Shown piece by piece: positions 1 to 8,798 of a stretch of 42,945 nt of DNA. The DNA is from Prevotellaceae bacterium UBA711 (lineage in GTDB: Bacteria > Bacteroidota > Bacteroidia > Bacteroidales > Bacteroidaceae). Numbering within the stretch: the first letter of the stretch is position 1; each line of letters opens with the position of its first letter. The DNA lies in contig DBLZ01000032.1 in the NCBI GenBank assembly GCA_002297545.1, positions 1-42,945 of the forward strand, in the 5' to 3' direction. Both the position numbers and the translations under genes were made by a program. The notes beneath the pieces were generated by a model, which saw only the letters and a list, made by a program, of their open reading frames with translations, made no database searches and was not told the origin of the DNA.

Positions 1-224
1 TCATCAACGACATGCTGGCCGGTCTCACCGCCGAGGACATGAAGAAAACACTCTGCATTGCAGACCGACGCGAGGCTATACGCACGGCCTGCATGATGGC
101 ACGCGAAGGCGATGCCATACTGGTGGCCGGCAAGGGACACGAGGATTACCAGATAATAAAGGGAGTGAAGCACCACTTCGATGATCACGAGGTGGTACGC
201 GAAGCCTTCGGTATAGAGAATTAA
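1..224 (+). CDS. murE: MurE, UDP-MurNAc-tripeptide ligase (C-terminal end only)
   Basis: Only the last 73 or so residues are inside the window; the reading frame enters at base 3 and ends at a TAA at 222-224. MurE adds the third stem-peptide residue (usually a diamino acid) to UDP-MurNAc-L-Ala-D-Glu in the cytoplasm. The visible part is the C-terminal ligase domain. It contains the strand and loop VAGKGHEDYQ, which is the usual near-terminal MurE signature, followed by FDDHEVVREAF. mraY starts 33 bases downstream on the same strand, the normal murE-mraY order of the dcw cluster. The substrate-selecting residues lie outside the window, so the diamino acid used cannot be read here. Confidence 0.93.
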   Translation, partial: INDMLAGLTAEDMKKTLCIADRREAIRTACMMAREGDAILVAGKGHEDYQIIKGVKHHFDDHEVVREAFGIEN

Positions 225-257
225 CACACAGGCACACGAAGAACAGACACACTAAAG

Positions 258-1523
258 ATGCTATATTACCTATTCAGATACTTGGAGCAGTTTGGCATAA
301 GCGGTGCCGGCATGTGGCAGTATATCTCGTTTCGAGGTTTGCTGACCTTGGTGCTGAGCCTGCTGATATCGATGTGGTTCGGACAGTATTTCATCAAATG
401 GATGAGGGCACGCAACATCAGCGAAGCCCAACGCGATGCCAGCATCGACCCCTACGGGGTGGAGAAGAAGGGCGTACCGACAATGGGCGGTATTATCATA
501 CTGGTGTCCATCATAGTGCCATGCGTGCTACTGGGCCGACTGCGTAACATCTACATGATACTGATGCTGGTCACCACCGTGTGGCTTGGCTTTCTCGGCT
601 TCATGGACGACTACATCAAGTTCAAGGGCAACAAGGACGGCATGAAGCCCATCTACAAGCTGGCAGGCCAAGCTATACTTGGTCTGGCCATAGGCCTGAC
701 GCTGTGGCAAAGCCCGGATGCCGTGATACGCGAGAACATTACCATATCACGCTCGGGCGACGCCGAGATAGTGACACACAAAAGCGAACCGGTTAAGAGC
801 ACCATCACCACCATCCCCTTTGTGAAGAACAACAACCTCAGCTACAGCAACCTCTTTTCCTTCCTGGGGCAATACCGCACGGCGGCAGGATGGATCTTCT
901 TTGTATTCATGGTGACGTTCGTGGTGATGGCCGTGAGCAACGGCTCCAACCTGAACGACGGCATGGACGGCATGTGTGCCGGCAACTCTGCCATCATGGG
1001 TATAGCCCTGGCCATCCTGGCCTACGTGTCCAGCCATATAGCCCTGGCGGGATACCTCAACATAATGTTCGTGCCTGGGTCCGAGGAGTTGGTAATCTTC
1101 CTGCTGGCATTCGTAGGCTCGTTGATTGGCTTCCTGTGGTACAATGCCTATCCCGCACAGGTATTCATGGGCGACACCGGCAGCCTGACCATCGGCGGCA
1201 TCATTGCCGTAACGGCCATAATCATACATAAGGAGTTGCTGATACCGCTGATATGCTTCGTGTTCCTGGTGGAAAGCATCAGCGTGCTGTTGCAAACCAA
1301 TGTGGCACGCATGGGCAACAAGCGTGGCAAGAAGTGGCGCGTATTCAAACGTGCTCCGATCCACGACACCTTCCGCATCAAACCCGGACAACTGGCAAGC
1401 GACCTGCGCATATTCCTCAACTGGCCTCAGGGCTGTTGGCTGGAAAGCAAGATAACGACAAGGTTCTGGATCGTAACCATAATGATGGCCTCCCTGGCCA
1501 TCGTCACACTTAAAATCAGATAG
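258..1523 (+). CDS. mraY: MraY, phospho-MurNAc-pentapeptide translocase
   Basis: An integral membrane enzyme that transfers phospho-MurNAc-pentapeptide from UDP to undecaprenyl phosphate, forming lipid I. The 421-residue protein has about ten hydrophobic segments. Visible signatures are KGVPTMGG (71-78), the MDDY aspartates D117/D118, NLNDGMDG with D234, and MGDTGSL near 304-310. A stretch at about 158-197 (ENITISRSGD onward) is an insertion relative to the short E. coli protein, and my recollection is that it is common in Bacteroidetes. The cytoplasmic histidine motif reads APIHDTF (366-372), not the APIHHHF of E. coli MraY, so only the first histidine is kept. The ATG at 258 gives the expected N-terminus. 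murD begins 7 bases after the stop, implying one transcript. Confidence 0.97.
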   Translation: MLYYLFRYLEQFGISGAGMWQYISFRGLLTLVLSLLISMWFGQYFIKWMRARNISEAQRDASIDPYGVEKKGVPTMGGIIILVSIIVPCVLLGRLRNIYMILMLVTTVWLGFLGFMDDYIKFKGNKDGMKPIYKLAGQAILGLAIGLTLWQSPDAVIRENITISRSGDAEIVTHKSEPVKSTITTIPFVKNNNLSYSNLFSFLGQYRTAAGWIFFVFMVTFVVMAVSNGSNLNDGMDGMCAGNSAIMGIALAILAYVSSHIALAGYLNIMFVPGSEELVIFLLAFVGSLIGFLWYNAYPAQVFMGDTGSLTIGGIIAVTAIIIHKELLIPLICFVFLVESISVLLQTNVARMGNKRGKKWRVFKRAPIHDTFRIKPGQLASDLRIFLNWPQGCWLESKITTRFWIVTIMMASLAIVTLKIR

Positions 1524-1530
1524 ACACGAG

Positions 1531-2865
1531 ATGGAGAAGATAGCAATACTGGGAGCGGCCGAAAGCGGTGTGGGTGCCGCCGTACTGGCCATGAAGAAGG
1601 GATATGACGTGTTCGTAAGCGACATGGGGCATATCAAGGACCACTACAAGGCAGTGCTGGACACATACGGCATAGCATGGGAAGAAGGGCAGCACACGGA
1701 GGAGAAGATCCTGGACGCCAAGGAAATAGTCAAAAGTCCGGGCATTCCGGACAACGCCCCCATGGTGGCCAAGGCCATAGAGAAAGGCATCCATATCATC
1801 AGCGAGATAGAGTTTGCCGGTCGCTACACCGACGCCAAGATGATCTGCATCACCGGCAGCAACGGCAAAACCACAACCACCAGCCTCATCTACCACATTC
1901 TGAAGAACGCCGGCTACAATGTGGGCCTGGCCGGCAACATAGGTCGCTCACTGGCACTACAGATAGCCGAAGGCTGCGGATACGACCACTACGTCATTGA
2001 ACTCAGTAGCTTCCAGCTGGACAACATGTATGACTTCAGGGCAAACATTGCCGTGCTTCTGAACATCACCCCCGACCATCTGGACCGCTACGACAACGAC
2101 ATGAGCAAGTATTCCGCATCCAAGATGAGGATAATACAGAACCAGAAGCCCGACGACTCATTCATCTATTGGGCGGACGATCCTATAATAAAGGAAGAGA
2201 TAGCCAAGTATGGCATCAAGGCACAGAAGTGCCCGTTCTCCATCATCAGCAAGAAGGGCATGATAGGCTACATTGAGAAAGGGACCTACACCATAGAGAA
2301 GCCAACACCGTTCAACATGGAGCAGGAATCGCTCTCGCTGCATGGCAAACACAACATGTACAACTCACTGGCCGCCGGCATAGCCACACGCCTGGCCGGC
2401 GTCAGCGACAAGAATCTGAGGGAGAGCCTTGCCGACTTCGAAGGCGTCGAGCACAGACTGGAGAAGGTCGCCACAGTCGGAGGCGTACAGTATATCAACG
2501 ATTCCAAGGCCACCAACGTGGATGCATGCTGGTATGCCTTGGAGAGCATGACCACGCCCACCGTGCTGATAATCGGCGGCAAGGACAAAGGCAACGACTA
2601 CGAAGCCATCAAGGAACTGGTGAAACAAAAGTGCGTGGCACTGGTCTATCTGGGAGCGGACAACACCAAGTTGCACAACTTCTTCGATTCCCTCGGCATC
2701 CCCACCTTCGACACCCACAGCATGCAGGAATGCATGGAAGCCTGCGTGAAAGTGGCCAAGCCGGGACAAACCGTCCTGCTCAGCCCATGCTGCGCCAGTT
2801 TCGACCTGTTCAAGAACATGGAGGACCGTGGCGAACAATTCAAGGCTCTGGTAAGAAACCTGTGA
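1531..2865 (+). CDS. murD: MurD, UDP-MurNAc-L-alanine:D-glutamate ligase
   Basis: A cytoplasmic Mur ligase that adds D-glutamate to UDP-MurNAc-L-Ala using ATP. The 444-residue length is typical. The N-terminal Rossmann-like domain starts with MEKIAILGAAESGVG. The ATP-binding P-loop GSNGKTTT is at 109-116. ELSSFQLD and NITPDHLDRY follow as in other MurD proteins, and the C-terminal domain carries INDSKATN and GGKDKGNDY, both MurD-specific. The gene sits between mraY (7-base gap) and ftsW (56-base gap). That 56-base gap is AT-rich but holds no promoter matching the TAnnTTTG form that I could find, so transcription probably continues from upstream. Confidence 0.97.
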   Translation: MEKIAILGAAESGVGAAVLAMKKGYDVFVSDMGHIKDHYKAVLDTYGIAWEEGQHTEEKILDAKEIVKSPGIPDNAPMVAKAIEKGIHIISEIEFAGRYTDAKMICITGSNGKTTTTSLIYHILKNAGYNVGLAGNIGRSLALQIAEGCGYDHYVIELSSFQLDNMYDFRANIAVLLNITPDHLDRYDNDMSKYSASKMRIIQNQKPDDSFIYWADDPIIKEEIAKYGIKAQKCPFSIISKKGMIGYIEKGTYTIEKPTPFNMEQESLSLHGKHNMYNSLAAGIATRLAGVSDKNLRESLADFEGVEHRLEKVATVGGVQYINDSKATNVDACWYALESMTTPTVLIIGGKDKGNDYEAIKELVKQKCVALVYLGADNTKLHNFFDSLGIPTFDTHSMQECMEACVKVAKPGQTVLLSPCCASFDLFKNMEDRGEQFKALVRNL

Positions 2866-2921
2866 TAACTTACGAGAAGACATCACACACCGCCACACAT
2901 ATTATATAATATCGCATAACA

Positions 2922-4166
2922 ATGAAGAACTGGAGTAAGAAGAACTTTAAGCAGAATGGCCTACTGCAAGGCGACGGTGCCCTGTGGATGGTGCTGGTGG
3001 TTCTGTGCTGCATATCCATCGTCACGGTATACAGCGCATCCAGCCGCATGACATTCGGTTCCGGCAAGTACTGGGCACCGGTCATCAAGCACGCCGAACT
3101 CATGCTGGCCGGCATAGGCTTTGCCTGGGTTCTGCACATGTTGCCGTGCAAGCTCTACAAGCTCGTCGGTCTCATACTCACGGTGTTCTACTACGTGGCC
3201 CTCGTCCTGGCCTTCCTCACCGGACAGATCAACGGTGCCGCCCGATGGGCCGACGTGGGCGATGTCAGATTTCAGCCCAGCGAATTTGCCAAGCTTGGTC
3301 TGGTGATGACCACAGCCTTCATCTTCAGCGTCTTCCGCGACAAGAACGGTGTCAGCGCATTCGGCTTCAAGTTGGCCTTTGCCAATGCCATCCTCACCAT
3401 GGGACTCATCGTCACAGAGAACCTCAGTACGGCCATCATCATTGGTGTGGTGATGCTCAGCATGGCGTTTTATTCCCAGGTATCCACCAAAATACTGGCC
3501 TCGCTGGTCAGCATATGCGTTGCCTTGGGACTGGGCGGATACCTCACGCTGATAAGCATACCACAGGACACGCTGGACAAGTGGTACAACGACAAGGAAT
3601 GCGTGATGCACCGCGTCCCCGTATGGGTAGACCGTCTGAAGGAGTCCAGCGAGTTGCCCCCGGACCCAAATGACTACGACATCCACGACAACGAACAGGT
3701 GACACATGCACAGATAGCAGTTGCAACATGCGCCCTGAACCCACGCGGACCGGGCAACTCCGTCGAGCGCGACTACCTGCCACATGCCGACTCGGACTTC
3801 ATCTACGCCATCCTCATCGAGGAATGGAGCATCTTTGGCGGAGCCTTCGTCATGTTCCTCTATCTGCTATTGCTTTACAGGGCCTACAAGATATCGAGGA
3901 AATGCAAGTCCCTCTACCCCGCCTATCTCATCATGGGACTCTCGCTCCTGCTGGTTACGCAGGCGATGGTAAACATGGCAGTGGCCGTTGGCGCCATTCC
4001 AGTGACAGGACAGACTCTGCCCCTTGTGAGCCGCGGCGGCACCAGCGCTTTCGCCAACTGTGCCATCCTGGGAATAATGCTCAGCGTCAGCCGTTCGGCG
4101 AAGCGCATCGAAGAGAAAAACGAAGAAACAGAACCCAATACAGAAGCATGCAACAGCCAAGGATAA
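2922..4166 (+). CDS. ftsW: FtsW, SEDS-family septal peptidoglycan glycosyltransferase
   Basis: A polytopic membrane protein of the RodA/FtsW/SpoVE (SEDS) family that polymerises lipid II at the septum with a partner class B penicillin-binding protein. At 414 residues it has about ten hydrophobic segments. Diagnostic stretches are INGAARWADVGDVRFQPSEF, ENLSTAIII, the extracellular DSDFIYAILIEEWSIFGG, and the C-terminal VTGQTLPLVSRGGTS. Being in the dcw cluster between murD and murG identifies it as FtsW and not RodA. Its 3' end overlaps the start of murG by 19 bases, which suggests translational coupling. A hydrophilic 25-residue tail follows the last membrane helix. Confidence 0.95.
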   Translation: MKNWSKKNFKQNGLLQGDGALWMVLVVLCCISIVTVYSASSRMTFGSGKYWAPVIKHAELMLAGIGFAWVLHMLPCKLYKLVGLILTVFYYVALVLAFLTGQINGAARWADVGDVRFQPSEFAKLGLVMTTAFIFSVFRDKNGVSAFGFKLAFANAILTMGLIVTENLSTAIIIGVVMLSMAFYSQVSTKILASLVSICVALGLGGYLTLISIPQDTLDKWYNDKECVMHRVPVWVDRLKESSELPPDPNDYDIHDNEQVTHAQIAVATCALNPRGPGNSVERDYLPHADSDFIYAILIEEWSIFGGAFVMFLYLLLLYRAYKISRKCKSLYPAYLIMGLSLLLVTQAMVNMAVAVGAIPVTGQTLPLVSRGGTSAFANCAILGIMLSVSRSAKRIEEKNEETEPNTEACNSQG

Positions 4167-5257
4167 TCATAAGCGGCGGCGGAACAGGAGGACACATCTC
4201 CCCCGCCATAAGCATAGCCAACGCACTGAAGAAGCTGAACCCCGATACAGAAATACTGTTCGTGGGAGCCGACAGCAGGATGGAAATGCAACGAATACCA
4301 CAGGCAGGATACAAAATCGTAGGACTGCCGGTACGTGGGCTGATACGCCCGTTGTGGAACATCCGCAACGTGGGCATCCTGTGGGACTACCTCCGCAGCA
4401 AACGGAAGGTGAAGAAGGTTATCAAGGACTTCGCCCCCGACGTGGCGGTAGGCGTGGGCGGATACGCCAGCGCAGCCACGCTGAATGCCGCTTATGACAT
4501 GGGCATCCCCTGCCTCATACAGGAGCAGAACAGTTTTGCAGGTCTCACCAACAAGACCCTGGCCACCAAGGCCAGCAAGATATGCGTGGCATACGAAGGC
4601 ATGGAAAGGTTCTTCCCCGCAGACCGGATACTGTTGACAGGCAACCCCGTGCGCCAGAACCTGCAGGCCCCAACCCTGAGCAAGGAGGAAGCGGCCAAGG
4701 AATTCGGTTTCCCTGCCAACCGCCCCATAATACTCATCATCGGTGGCAGCCTGGGAGCACGCACGCTGAACAACAGCGTCCTCAGGCACATGGAACAGAT
4801 ACGCAATGCCGGTGTCCGCATCATCTGGCAGACAGGCAGTTTCTATAAGCAACACATAGCACAAGAGCTGGAAAGACTGGGCAAACCCACCAACCTCTAC
4901 GTCACCGACTTCATCCAGTCCATGGACAAGGCATACAAGGCCGCCGACCTGGTCATCAGCCGTGCAGGAGCAAGCAGCATCAGCGAGTTGTGCCTGCTGG
5001 GCAAGCCCGGTATCCTGGTCCCCAGCCCAAACGTAGCCGAAGACCATCAGACACACAACGCCATGGCACTGGTCAACAAGGGAGCAGCCCTCATAGTCCG
5101 GGATGCCGAGGCCGAGGAGAAACTTCTGCCACTTGCACTGGCCACCGTAGCGGACTCCGAGGCACTACGCAACATAGGCACCAATGCACAGGCCATGGCC
5201 CTACGGGACTCAGACACCATCATAGCACAGGAAGTGCTGAAGCTAATCAGACGATAA
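4148..5257 (+). CDS. murG: MurG, lipid I N-acetylglucosaminyltransferase
   Basis: A peripheral inner-membrane GT28 glycosyltransferase that adds GlcNAc from UDP-GlcNAc to lipid I, forming lipid II. The frame is open further upstream inside ftsW, but the family N-terminus, MQQPRIIISGGGTGGH, begins at the ATG at 4148. This gives a 369-residue protein of normal length. The first G loop GGGTGGH is at 10-16. The second domain has GGSLGARTLN and the UDP-GlcNAc pocket SRAGASSISELCLLG, followed by PNVAEDHQTHNA. The start overlaps the end of ftsW by 19 bases, and murC follows after 15 bases. Confidence 0.97.
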   Translation: MQQPRIIISGGGTGGHISPAISIANALKKLNPDTEILFVGADSRMEMQRIPQAGYKIVGLPVRGLIRPLWNIRNVGILWDYLRSKRKVKKVIKDFAPDVAVGVGGYASAATLNAAYDMGIPCLIQEQNSFAGLTNKTLATKASKICVAYEGMERFFPADRILLTGNPVRQNLQAPTLSKEEAAKEFGFPANRPIILIIGGSLGARTLNNSVLRHMEQIRNAGVRIIWQTGSFYKQHIAQELERLGKPTNLYVTDFIQSMDKAYKAADLVISRAGASSISELCLLGKPGILVPSPNVAEDHQTHNAMALVNKGAALIVRDAEAEEKLLPLALATVADSEALRNIGTNAQAMALRDSDTIIAQEVLKLIRR

Positions 5258-5272
5258 CACACGACACACAAC

Positions 5273-6631
5273 ATGAAGGCAGTATATTTCATAGGCATCG
5301 GCGGCATAGGCATGAGTGCCATTGCCCGTTATTTCCTCAATAGCGGAGTCTTTGTCGGCGGATACGACAAGACCCCCACCCCATTGACACACACACTGGA
5401 GGCCGAGGGAGCCAAGATACATTACGAGGACAACATGAACATGATTCCCGCAGAATGCAAGAGCAAGGACGATTGCCTGATCGTTTACACACCGGCCATA
5501 CCCGCCAGCCACAGCGAGATGCAATTCTTCCGCGCCAACGGCTTCGACATGCAAAAGAGGGCACAGGTCCTGGGCACCCTGACGAAGACGCTGAACGGCC
5601 TCTGCGTAGCCGGCACACATGGCAAGACCACCACATCCGCCATGACCGCACACATCCTGCACCAAAGCCATGTGGACTGCAATGCTTTCCTTGGAGGCAT
5701 CACCAAGAACTATGGCACCAACTATATCCTTTCCACCGAAAGCCCCTACGTGGTCATAGAGGCCGACGAGTTCGACCGTTCCTTCCACTGGCTCACACCC
5801 TGGGCCACGGTCATAACAGCCACGGATGCCGACCACCTGGACATCTACGGCACAGAGGAAGCATACCTGGAATCCTTCGCACACTACACCGGACTCATCC
5901 GGCCCGGCGGTTACCTGATACTGCACAAGGGACTCAAGATGACTCCCCGCACACAAGCCGGAGTCATCACATACAGCTACAGCAGGGACGAGGGAGATTT
6001 CCACGCCGGGAACATACGCATAGCCAATGGCACCATAGTCTTTGACTTCGTCTCACCTCTCGGGGACATTGCCGACATAGAACTTGGCGTGCCCGTGGCC
6101 ATCAACATAGACAACGGCATCGCCGCCATGGCCCTGGCACAACTGGCTGGAGCAAATGCCGGGGAGATACGCACGGCCATGAAGAGCTACGGCGGTGTGG
6201 ACAGGCGTTTCGACTTTCACGTGCGCCGCAACGATGTGGCCTACATCTCGGACTACGCCCACCATCCTGCCGAGATACGCCAGAGCATCCTCAGCATCAA
6301 GCAACTGTATGCCGGCAAGCGCATCCGCGCCATCTTCCAGCCCCACCTCTACACCCGCACGAGGGACTTCTATCGCGACTTTGCCGATGCACTCTCGCTC
6401 CTGGACGATGTAGTGATAATGGACATATACCCCGCCCGGGAGGACCCCATCCCGGGAGTCACTTCCCGCCTGATATACGACAACCTGCGCCCGGGCATCC
6501 GCAAGCAACTCTGCACCAAGGCCGACCTCATGTCGTTTGTCACCCCACGCGACTACGACGTGCTCATAACCCTCGGAGCAGGAGACATCGAGAACTTTGC
6601 CGAGGAGATAACGGACACACTAACCAAATAG
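5273..6631 (+). CDS. murC: MurC, UDP-MurNAc:L-alanine ligase
   Basis: The cytoplasmic Mur ligase that attaches the first stem residue, L-alanine, to UDP-MurNAc. The 452-residue protein starts with the nucleotide-sugar binding motif FIGIGGIGMSAIARY. The P-loop GTHGKTTT is at 114-121, followed by FLGG and EADEFDRSF, which are MurC signatures. The C-terminal domain has DYAHHPAEI and FQPHLYTRTRDF. The dcw position after murG and before ftsQ matches other Bacteroidetes. ftsQ begins 6 bases downstream. Confidence 0.97.
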   Translation: MKAVYFIGIGGIGMSAIARYFLNSGVFVGGYDKTPTPLTHTLEAEGAKIHYEDNMNMIPAECKSKDDCLIVYTPAIPASHSEMQFFRANGFDMQKRAQVLGTLTKTLNGLCVAGTHGKTTTSAMTAHILHQSHVDCNAFLGGITKNYGTNYILSTESPYVVIEADEFDRSFHWLTPWATVITATDADHLDIYGTEEAYLESFAHYTGLIRPGGYLILHKGLKMTPRTQAGVITYSYSRDEGDFHAGNIRIANGTIVFDFVSPLGDIADIELGVPVAINIDNGIAAMALAQLAGANAGEIRTAMKSYGGVDRRFDFHVRRNDVAYISDYAHHPAEIRQSILSIKQLYAGKRIRAIFQPHLYTRTRDFYRDFADALSLLDDVVIMDIYPAREDPIPGVTSRLIYDNLRPGIRKQLCTKADLMSFVTPRDYDVLITLGAGDIENFAEEITDTLTK

Positions 6632-6637
6632 CATGGC

Positions 6638-7384
6638 ATGAAGATTGCAATAAAGATAATCCTGTTGATGGGTGTCATCGGCTACATGGTCTTTGCCGTG
6701 ACCAAGATGTCACGCGACAACGACAAACGCATCTGCCAGGGCACCAGGATATGCATGGAGCACAGCGGGGGAAGCGTGTTCGTGGACTCACAGTTCGTAG
6801 CCGGCCTGCTTGCCAAGGCCAACGTTCCGATACAGGATCGGCCCATACGCGACATCGACCTCAAGAGCATAGAGACAGCCATACAAGCCAACCCCTACAT
6901 CGACTCGGTCATCTGCTACTACACGCCAGAGGACATGATGTGCATCAGGGTGATGGCCCGAAACCCCATTCTGCACGTCATGGCAGACAACGGCGAAAAC
7001 TACTACATGGACGCACATGGCAACGACATGCCGGCCGGATGCTTCGGCCTGGATCTCAGCCTGGCCACAGGCAACATCACCAAAGAGTTTGCCAGGGAGC
7101 ACCTCCTGGGCATTGCGGACTACATCAACACCCACATACCCTGGAACAAGGACATACAGCAGATCTACGTCAGGTCGCCCAAGCACATAGAACTCATTCC
7201 ATCCGTAGAGGGGCAGACCATTGTGTTGGGCGAGCCCATCGACATCGAGGAAAAGATGCAGCGCCTGTCGGCATTCTACGACGAGTGTCTCAACAAGGCC
7301 GGCTGGAACAAATACAGCGTCATCAATCTTAACTATGCGGACCAAGTCGTCTGCACCCGCAAACACAGGAAACACAAGAAATAA
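6638..7384 (+). CDS. ftsQ: FtsQ/DivIB-type cell division protein
   Basis: A bitopic inner-membrane protein of the divisome that links early and late division proteins. The 248-residue protein has a very short cytoplasmic N-terminus, one membrane segment at about residues 4-22 (IKIILLMGVIGYMVFAVT), and then a periplasmic part. A POTRA-like region at about 45-110 contains PIRDIDLKSIETAIQANPYI, the usual alternation before the beta domain. Sequence is weakly conserved in this family, so the call relies on topology, length and the position between murC and ftsA. The start at 6638 is chosen over an out-of-frame ATG at 6633. The basic C-terminus (CTRKHRKHKK) is notable. Confidence 0.88.
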   Translation: MKIAIKIILLMGVIGYMVFAVTKMSRDNDKRICQGTRICMEHSGGSVFVDSQFVAGLLAKANVPIQDRPIRDIDLKSIETAIQANPYIDSVICYYTPEDMMCIRVMARNPILHVMADNGENYYMDAHGNDMPAGCFGLDLSLATGNITKEFAREHLLGIADYINTHIPWNKDIQQIYVRSPKHIELIPSVEGQTIVLGEPIDIEEKMQRLSAFYDECLNKAGWNKYSVINLNYADQVVCTRKHRKHKK

Positions 7385-7399
7385 AGACACTATACACCT

Positions 7400-8761
7400 A
7401 TGGCAGCAGAAAAGGACATTATCGTAGCATTGGAGTTGGCAACGACCTCCATACGTGCCATGGCAGGACAGCGCTTGTCCGACGGCACCATGCAAGTACT
7501 GGCATTCGCAGAGGAGAACTCTTCTCACTGCATACGCAAGGGAATCATCGACAACATAGACAAGACCACGCAGGCCATCTCGCGTATCCTGGGCCAGATT
7601 GGCTTGCAACTGGGCCAAACCATCTCACGCGTCTACGTAGGCCTGGGTGGACAGTCGCTGCATTCCCGCAAGAACCGCATACAGCGCACCTTTGAGGGAA
7701 GGACACAGATTGCCAATTCGCTCATAGACCAGCTCATGGACACAAACCGCGGCATGGTGTACACCGACTCGGAAATCCTGGAGGTTGTGCCGCAGGAATA
7801 TCGAGTGGGCAACCGCACCATATCGGACATCGTCGGCATGCAAGCCGAACAGCTCGAGGCCAACTTCCTGAACATCATTGCCCGCAACTCGCTTGCCGAA
7901 AACATAGAGAAGTGCATCAACAGAGCCGGAGTTGACATAGCCGAGCTGCTCATCACTCCGGTGGCACTGGGCGACTCCATACTGAACGCCGGCGAGAAGC
8001 GTTCGGGATGCGCCCTGGTGGACTTGGGAGCCGACACCACCACCGTCAGCATCTACACCAACAACATACTGCGCAAGCTGGTGGTCCTGCCCCTGGGCAG
8101 CAACAATGTCACAATGGACATAGCCAACTGCCTCACCACCGAGGCCGACGAAGCCGAGGTGCTTAAACTGAAGTACGGACGTGCCATTGTAGAAGCTCCC
8201 GACTCGCTGCAAGGCAACACTATAAAAATATCCCACGGCCGCGAGATCAGCGAGGCCAAACTGTGCGAGATAATAGAGTCCAGATACGAGGAAATACTGC
8301 GCAACGTGTGGGCACAGATCGAGGACGAGAGCGACAAGCTGACGTCGGGCATCATCTTCACCGGCGGAGGCGCACAGATACGCTCGCTGGTGGAGGCTTT
8401 CCACTGCATCATGAACAGCGACCGTCAGATACGCGTCGTCAAGGGAATGCCCGCCGACGTCTGCCTTGCATCCGGCGTGTTCGTCCCCGACAACGGCCGC
8501 ACAAGCAACATCCTGTCCCTGCTGATACATGGCGAACAGAACTGTATCAGCAGGCAGACTCCCACCGTAGAGGAACAGCCGGCTCAGGAGTCCGATGATA
8601 GCGGCACCAAGAACACACCGGCACTGTCCGACAGCGGGACTGGCAAAGACGAAGAGACGAAGCCTAAGACAGGAGAAGAGACTAAACAGGATAAGAAGCA
8701 ACCCATCAAGGGCTTCTTTGCCATCCTGAAGAAAGCACTCACCGAGGACGACGGCGAGTAA
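7400..8761 (+). CDS. ftsA: FtsA, actin-like membrane tether for FtsZ
   Basis: An actin-fold ATPase that anchors the FtsZ ring to the inner membrane and recruits later division proteins. The 453-residue protein shows the actin-family phosphate motif (LELATTSIRAMAG), the 1C-domain region (YVGLGGQSLHSRKNR), phosphate-2 ALVDLGADTTTVS, and the adenosine motif IIFTGGGAQIRSL. A charged, low-complexity linker at about residues 385-430 (rich in Glu, Lys, Thr, Ser) leads to a C-terminal amphipathic helix, PIKGFFAILKKAL, the expected membrane-targeting sequence. It is followed after 37 bases by ftsZ. That spacer contains a perfect 14-bp tandem repeat. Confidence 0.96.
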   Translation: MAAEKDIIVALELATTSIRAMAGQRLSDGTMQVLAFAEENSSHCIRKGIIDNIDKTTQAISRILGQIGLQLGQTISRVYVGLGGQSLHSRKNRIQRTFEGRTQIANSLIDQLMDTNRGMVYTDSEILEVVPQEYRVGNRTISDIVGMQAEQLEANFLNIIARNSLAENIEKCINRAGVDIAELLITPVALGDSILNAGEKRSGCALVDLGADTTTVSIYTNNILRKLVVLPLGSNNVTMDIANCLTTEADEAEVLKLKYGRAIVEAPDSLQGNTIKISHGREISEAKLCEIIESRYEEILRNVWAQIEDESDKLTSGIIFTGGGAQIRSLVEAFHCIMNSDRQIRVVKGMPADVCLASGVFVPDNGRTSNILSLLIHGEQNCISRQTPTVEEQPAQESDDSGTKNTPALSDSGTGKDEETKPKTGEETKQDKKQPIKGFFAILKKALTEDDGE

Positions 8762-8766
8762 CCATC

Positions 8767-8794
8767 ACATAACACAGTCAACATAACACAGTCA
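8767..8794. repeat. Perfect 14-bp tandem duplication in the ftsA-ftsZ spacer
   Basis: The sequence ACATAACACAGTCA occurs twice in direct contact (8767-8780 and 8781-8794). It fills most of the 37-base gap between the ftsA stop (8761) and the ftsZ ATG (8799). It looks like a recent slippage or duplication event. No function is known. Confidence 0.9.
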
Positions 8795-8798
8795 GGCT

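Noticed and set aside
3728..4147. Upstream extension of murG
   Set aside because: It lies inside ftsW in another frame; the family N-terminus starts at 4148.
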